A stretch of DNA of 64,000 nucleotides from the NCBI GenBank assembly GCA_039621445.1, contig CP154954.1, forward strand, positions 64,500,891-64,564,890, in the 5' to 3' direction. Each line of letters begins with the position of its first letter. Position 1 is the first letter of the stretch. Below the pieces are notes generated by a model that worked only from the letters and a program-made list of their open reading frames with translations, was not told the origin of the DNA and did not search any database. Shown here piece by piece: positions 62,780 through 64,000 of the stretch. A program made the translations under genes and the position numbers. The DNA is from Euglena gracilis (Eukaryota > Euglenida > Euglenophyceae > Euglenales).

Positions 62780-63600
62780 GCACTGCCCAGAAAATTTTGG
62801 CAGAATACGAATGTGCAGGAGCGACCAGGCAAATCCCCCCAGAGGAGGCAAAACATTTTGTCCCTTACTTCATCTTTCAAAAAAAGAAGGGCAGAAGATA
62901 AAGGAAATATTCAGCTCAGATTGTCCACAGTTAAATCTCCACTTCACCCCCCAGAAGATGAATCAGGAACACATGGGAAACTCTTCCCATATTTAAGAAA
63001 GGGTTGGTTTTGTGGAAAATTGATCTGAAAGATGCTTTTTTTCACCTAAAGCTGGACAGCAGCCTCGAAAAACATGTTTGCATGGAAGTGGGGCGGTAAC
63101 TTGGCAGTTTCAAGCTGCATGCTTTGGCATCAGCGGACGGCCACAAAAATTTATGACTCTCATGAGGTCTGGGAAAGAAAACGGAGAAAGGAGGGAAAGG
63201 TGGTTTTCATCTACCTGGACGACATTTTGCTGTTAGGCCACAGCAAAAAGACTGCAGCCCAACATTGGACAGAAAAAAAAAGTCATTTAGTGGTAGTTTT
63301 CAGATTAAACCTCCCCAAATCCTGTCTGGAACCTATGCAGGAAATGAAATATCTGGGCCAGTGGGTCAATTTTAAAAAGGGCCGACCAGAAATTCCTCAG
63401 GAATAACTAAAATACCCCAGAAAGGAGCTAGGCAAAGTGTTTACAGCACAAAAAATGAGCTGCAGAAAACTCAGTTCGATTGTGGGTCAAGTCAGAAGCG
63501 ACTTGTTCTCAATGCCATTTCTCAAAACTCTTACAGATCAACGTTGCAAAATGGTGGACCTGCACACAAAGTGGGGTTGGGACCACACCCTCCCAGAAAA
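62780..63600 (+). pseudogene. DIRS-4 reverse transcriptase
   Basis: Blocks match DIRS-2: NQEHMGN, the RT palm with VFIYLDDILLL (YLDD at 63212-63223), MKYLGQWVNF, and MSCRKLSSIVGQVRSDLFSMPFL. Stops and shifts occur (for example near 63100 and 63405). It ends at the WGWDHTLP equivalent, where the frame meets the recombinase. Confidence 0.72.
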
Positions 63601-64000
63601 CTCCCAGAACTCCCAGAAAACATTATAAGAAATTCAAAACACCGCTCAGAACTGTCTGTGAAAGAGCTCAGAAACAGACTCATCATTTGTTGGAGGCTGT
63701 TGGCCCTCCACAAGGGGGTTGACCTAGCTGTAACCCAACGAAAAGTCAGTTTTGTGTGAGAAATTTTTTTCATTTTTTTGCAAAGGACAGGGTGGCAGCA
63801 TCCCTGGTTGGAGGACATTTTGAACTTGCCACGCAGCCCCCTCATTGGCCCTGGCGTTTATTGAAAAAGTATGTGGAAAGGACAGTCCACATGGTTGGGC
63901 ACAAAAACAATTTGTTATGGTCTTCGGATGGTAAAAGATCTTTGACCTCAGACAGAGTGAATTCCCTCACCAAAGAAGTGTTGCAAGAGGGGGGGTAGGC
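63601..64000 (+). pseudogene. DIRS-4 tyrosine recombinase fragment
   Basis: Starts at NIIRNSKHRSELSVKELRNRLIICW, equivalent to the middle of the DIRS-2 recombinase. The first catalytic Arg is replaced by Lys (LALHKGVDLA, codon 63712-63714). Later blocks (HLVEDILNLPR-like, YVERTVHMVGHK) are frame-shifted. HxxR and Tyr boxes lie beyond the window. Confidence 0.68.

Larger units (their letters stand above)
60946..64000 (+). mobile_element. DIRS-4, internally deleted, 3' end beyond the window
   Basis: Begins with the DIRS-2 type terminus (ACCATTCTGGCTCCGCACTG, then CCTTGCCGGCTGTTGGG) at 60946-61085. A leader and gag start follow, then a SINE-like insert, gag repeats, RT, and a direct join to the recombinase at about 63600, so that RNase H, the Dam-like domain and the recombinase N-terminus are missing. 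Confidence 0.75.

Noticed and set aside
1-64000. Spliceosomal introns to explain the many frame changes
   Set aside because: The breaks need only one- or two-base shifts, lie often in homopolymers, and differ between copies; no consistent splice sites bracket them.
1-64000. CRISPR arrays, bacterial operons or rRNA genes
   Set aside because: No spaced direct repeats of that type, no ribosome-binding-site pattern and no rRNA-like sequence were seen; everything recognisable is eukaryotic retroelement.

Overview
This 64 kb window is eukaryotic and consists of nested retrotransposons; I found no host gene, rRNA gene or CRISPR array. Two superfamilies are present: tyrosine-recombinase retrotransposons of the DIRS type (RT with YLDD, RNase H, an adenine-methyltransferase-like domain, a recombinase with R / HxxR / Y boxes, inverted terminal repeats and an internal complementary region) and chromodomain-bearing Ty3/Gypsy LTR elements. 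The host cannot be named from the sequence. Lys-Gly (GKGKG) tracts in two element families and a cytosine-methyltransferase-like domain inside a Gypsy element resemble features reported from algal protists such as dinoflagellates, but that is a weak inference.

Layout. 1-2533: 3' part of a DIRS element (DIRS-1). 2534-3172: DIRS debris. 3173-24411: a DIRS element (DIRS-2, about 4.6 kb of its own sequence) split by giant Gypsy element A (5531-22139, + strand, 16.6 kb, 316-bp LTRs, 5-bp duplication CATTC). 24412-28950: scrambled DIRS fragments on both strands, including a 223-bp TIR element with a TAA duplication. 28956-60144: giant Gypsy element B on the - strand (428-bp LTRs, duplication GTGAG), inserted in another DIRS gag and itself split by a third LTR element (34475-48503, + strand, 797-bp LTRs, 4-bp duplication TCCT). 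60150-64000: flanking DIRS sequence, then a further + strand DIRS copy (DIRS-4) carrying a tRNA-related SINE-like insert and running off the window.

Most notable. Elements A and B are related but clearly diverged copies of one family of about 16-17 kb. After a complete gag-pol ending in a chromodomain, both carry the same cassette of three further ORFs (about 5.6 kb) with Cys/His-rich motifs that I cannot assign to a known family. Both are also strewn with very short perfect inverted repeats (arms 5-8 bp, loop 3-6 nt) inside coding sequence; at the sites I compared they are specific to one copy. The third LTR element places a C5-cytosine-methyltransferase-like domain and a Dam-like NPPW domain between Gag and protease. 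A Dam-like domain also occurs in the DIRS elements and, with the motif changed to HPPP, in both giant elements.

How the parts work together. In each LTR element Gag packages the RNA, a tRNA primes at the site next to the 5' LTR, RT/RNase H copies it, a polypurine tract primes the plus strand and integrase with a C-terminal chromodomain inserts the DNA. DIRS elements use the recombinase instead of an integrase. LTR-LTR differences by eye (none in the third element, about three in A, about ten in B) agree with the nesting order. Most reading frames carry one-base shifts, many at homopolymers. A 13-N gap at 41447-41459 is flanked by two nearly identical 1.69-kb stretches, which indicates an unmerged contig overlap, so some frame breaks may be assembly errors.
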